A DNA stretch of 7,371 nucleotides from Bacteroidaceae bacterium (GTDB taxonomy: Bacteria > Bacteroidota > Bacteroidia > Bacteroidales > Bacteroidaceae): positions 1 to 7,371 of the forward strand of contig JAFNWA010000169.1 in NCBI GenBank assembly GCA_017383665.1, in the 5' to 3' direction. Both the position numbers and the translations under genes were made by a program. Below, in pieces: positions 5,772-7,371 of the stretch; position 1 is the first letter of the stretch, and each line of letters opens with the position of its first letter. Under the pieces are notes generated by a model. That model was not told the DNA's origin and made no database searches. It saw nothing but the letters and a program-made list of their open reading frames with translations.

Positions 5772-6677
5772 ATGAAACCTACACTTTTTGTTTTGGCTGC
5801 AGGTATGGGCAGCCGTTATGGTGGTTTGAAACAGCTTGATGGTCTTGGCCCAAATGGTGAGACAATCATGGACTATTCAATCTATGATGCTATCCGTGGT
5901 GGATTCGGCAAGTTGGTATTTGTAATCCGTAAGGATTTTGAGCAGGATTTCCGTGACAAGGTTTTGAGCAAGTACGAGGGCCACATCCCAACTGAGCTGG
6001 TTTTCCAGGCAATCGATAATCTTCCCGAGGGCTTCACAGTTCCTGAGGAGCGTACAAAACCATGGGGTACAAACCACGCGGTGCTCATGGGTAAGGATGC
6101 CATCAAGGAGCCTTTTGCTGTGATTAACGCCGATGACTTCTATGGTCGTGATGCTTTTGCCGTTATGGGCAAGTGGCTCAGCGAGCTCCCAGAGGGTAGC
6201 ACCGGTAAGTACTCAATGGTAGGTTTCCGTATCTGCAACACACTCAGCGAGAACGGTAGCGTTGCTCGTGGTGTTTGCGAGAAGAACGAGCAGAATATGT
6301 TGACAGGTGTAGTTGAGCGTACAGAGATTATGCGTGTTGACGGCCCTATCTGCTTCAAGGACGAGGAGGGTGCATGGCAGCCTGTTGCCGAGGAGACTCC
6401 CGTTTCAATGAACTTCTGGGGTTTCACACCCGACTACTTCCAGCACTCAGAGGAGCAGTTTGTTGACTTCTTGAAGGCTAACATTGACAAACCAAAGGCT
6501 GAGTACTTCATCCCATTGGTTGTGAACAATCTTACAACAACAGGCAAGGCTTCTTGCGAGGTGCTTGATACTACAGCAAAGTGGTTCGGTGTAACATACG
6601 CTGCTGACCGTCCTGCAACTGTTGAGAAGATACAGTCATTGGTTGATGCCGGTGAGTATCCAAATAAGTTGTTCTGA
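5772..6677 (+). CDS. Sugar-phosphate nucleotidyltransferase, NTP-transferase family
   Basis: This 301-aa cytoplasmic enzyme has the GalU/RfbA-like nucleotidyltransferase fold and presumably joins a nucleoside triphosphate to a sugar 1-phosphate (or similar phosphate), releasing pyrophosphate. The N-terminus FVLAAGMGSRYGGLKQ carries the G-x-G-x-R signature (G11, G13, R15) and the conserved K20. PWGTNHAVL (98-106) corresponds to the base-binding GT-x-A segment. NADDFYG (119-125) supplies the metal-binding aspartates D121/D122. VVERTEI (180-186) and SMNFWGF (212-218) correspond to the sugar-pocket strands. It is longer than MurU/LicC-type enzymes (about 230-250 aa), and no kinase gene (AmgK or choline kinase type) is beside it, so the substrate is open. 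It has its own promoter and a strong terminator. Codons are biased to GAG, AAC, TTC, AAG and CGT, unlike the membrane genes upstream, suggesting high expression. Confidence 0.88.
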   Translation: MKPTLFVLAAGMGSRYGGLKQLDGLGPNGETIMDYSIYDAIRGGFGKLVFVIRKDFEQDFRDKVLSKYEGHIPTELVFQAIDNLPEGFTVPEERTKPWGTNHAVLMGKDAIKEPFAVINADDFYGRDAFAVMGKWLSELPEGSTGKYSMVGFRICNTLSENGSVARGVCEKNEQNMLTGVVERTEIMRVDGPICFKDEEGAWQPVAEETPVSMNFWGFTPDYFQHSEEQFVDFLKANIDKPKAEYFIPLVVNNLTTTGKASCEVLDTTAKWFGVTYAADRPATVEKIQSLVDAGEYPNKLF

Positions 6678-6681
6678 TATA

Positions 6682-6715
6682 GTAAATGACTAAAAAGCGG
6701 ATTTTATTCATTTAC
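6682..6715 (+). repeat. AT-rich hairpin directly after the nucleotidyltransferase gene
   Basis: GTAAATGA (6682-6689) pairs with TCATTTAC (6708-6715). Inside it, TAAAA (6691-6695) pairs with TTTTA (6702-6706), with one C/T mismatch between the two blocks and a 6-base AGCGGA loop. That gives 13 of 14 paired positions, starting 4 bases after the stop codon and ending 5 bases before the main terminator. It may protect the mRNA 3' end or act as an auxiliary terminator. Confidence 0.5.
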
Positions 6716-6720
6716 CAATA

Positions 6721-6762
6721 ATACAAAATAAAGCCTCGCAGAAGCGAGGCTTTATTTTGTAT
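6721..6762. terminator. Bidirectional intrinsic terminator between nucleotidyltransferase and ansA
   Basis: A perfect 19-bp stem starts ATACAAAATAAAGCCTCGC at 6721 and returns at 6744-6762, around a 4-base AGAA loop. The GC-rich top (GCCTCGC/GCGAGGC) is flanked by an A-tract on one side and TTTATTTTGTAT on the other, so each strand's transcript has a GC hairpin followed by a U-rich stretch. It ends 11 bases from the ansA stop and starts 43 bases after the nucleotidyltransferase stop, serving both convergent genes. Confidence 0.92.
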
Positions 6763-6773
6763 ATGCTTGTGTA

Positions 6774-7371
6774 TTACTCTGTTATTTCTCCTTCGAGGCT
6801 TTTGCCCATAAGGCGGCGTACCTCTTCTGTTGGAAGTCCCTTTCCAAGCAGGTACATCAATTTTGTGAGCGCAGCTTCAACCGTGGAATCCTTTCCGCTT
6901 ATGACACCGGCCTCAAGTAACTGCAATCCTGTTTCATAAAGTTCCATATGTACGCTGCCGCCTGCGCACTGGGTGATGTTGATGATAATCTTGCCCTCGG
7001 CTGTCGCTTTTGAAAGGGCATTGATGAGCCATTCCTTCTGTGGTGCGTTACCGGCGCCGAATGTGCGGAATATAACACCCTTGAGTTCCTTATCGCCAAG
7101 TACATTCTCAATAATCTCCTTTTTTATACCCGGGAAAAGTGAGAGTATGATGATGTTGCTGTTATATTCGTGGTGTGCCTTCAGCTTTCGTCCGGGGATG
7201 TATTTCTTTATGTTGTTGGTGTAGTACTGTATGCTGGTGCCGGCAACTCCAAGTGGTGGGTAGTTGTTTGAACCGAATGCGCCGAAACTCTCGGAGTTGA
7301 TTTTGGTTGTGCGGTTGCCGCGCATGAGTTTTTCCTGGAAGAAGACGCATACCTCGGGGACAACGGGAGTC
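6774..7371 (-). CDS. ansA: Type I (cytoplasmic) L-asparaginase, C-terminal part
   Basis: The last 198 residues are visible; the 5' part lies beyond the right edge. The enzyme hydrolyses L-asparagine to aspartate and ammonia. The frame is open to the window end: it begins TPVVPEVCVFFQEKLMRGNR and continues TTKINSESFGAFGSNNYPPL, which is the AnsA region 'PEV-x-x-x-F-x-x-x-L-x-RGNRT-x-K' that follows the catalytic half of the N-terminal domain. Further on, INITQCAGGSV resembles the NVTQC-x-x-G-x-V stretch of the C-terminal domain of cytoplasmic asparaginases. The family is about 340-350 aa, so roughly the last 57% is present; the catalytic threonines and lysine should be in the missing part. An ATG at 7325 is internal (LMRGNRT), not a start. 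No signal peptide can be judged. The gene ends at the shared terminator. Confidence 0.93.
   Translation of the reverse strand, partial: TPVVPEVCVFFQEKLMRGNRTTKINSESFGAFGSNNYPPLGVAGTSIQYYTNNIKKYIPGRKLKAHHEYNSNIIILSLFPGIKKEIIENVLGDKELKGVIFRTFGAGNAPQKEWLINALSKATAEGKIIINITQCAGGSVHMELYETGLQLLEAGVISGKDSTVEAALTKLMYLLGKGLPTEEVRRLMGKSLEGEITE

Overview
The window looks like ordinary chromosome from a member of the Bacteroidota, most likely the order Bacteroidales. Four things point there: a PPi-dependent phosphofructokinase with the GGQAPGGHN signature, an L34 of the Bacteroidota type, a golvesin-domain 'xanthan lyase-like' secreted protein paired with a small conserved ORF, and promoters of the TTTG / TAnnTTTG (-33/-7) type. 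Genus cannot be fixed from this sequence. I see no mobile element, CRISPR array, tRNA or rRNA.

Layout, left to right. The 5' end of pfp (minus strand) runs off the left edge. After an AT-rich divergent intergenic region, a two-gene operon runs on the plus strand: a 91-aa protein of unknown function, then 15 bases later a 975-aa exported protein. That protein reads best as an Amidase_3-type zinc hydrolase interrupted by a golvesin-like beta domain, followed by a fibronectin-III-like and a glutamine-amidotransferase-like domain. A perfect 46-bp palindrome then separates this operon from the convergent rpmH (ribosomal protein L34, minus strand), which has a near-ideal Bacteroidota promoter. Divergent from rpmH is a pair of tightly spaced genes for polytopic membrane proteins (7 and 4 predicted helices), both cysteine-rich and of unknown function. 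Next comes a separately promoted 301-aa NTP-transferase-fold sugar nucleotidyltransferase. Its 3' end and the convergent type I L-asparaginase gene (ansA, minus strand, 5' end beyond the right edge) share a 19-bp-stem bidirectional terminator.

Most genes here are independent housekeeping units: glycolysis, translation, nucleotide-sugar synthesis and asparagine catabolism. The two parts that look functionally linked are the 91-aa/975-aa operon, probably acting at the cell envelope, and the two-gene membrane-protein operon. The most interesting observation is the apparently complete set of Amidase_3 catalytic residues in the 975-aa protein, whose family is commonly labelled 'xanthan lyase'. No clearly new multi-gene system is visible.
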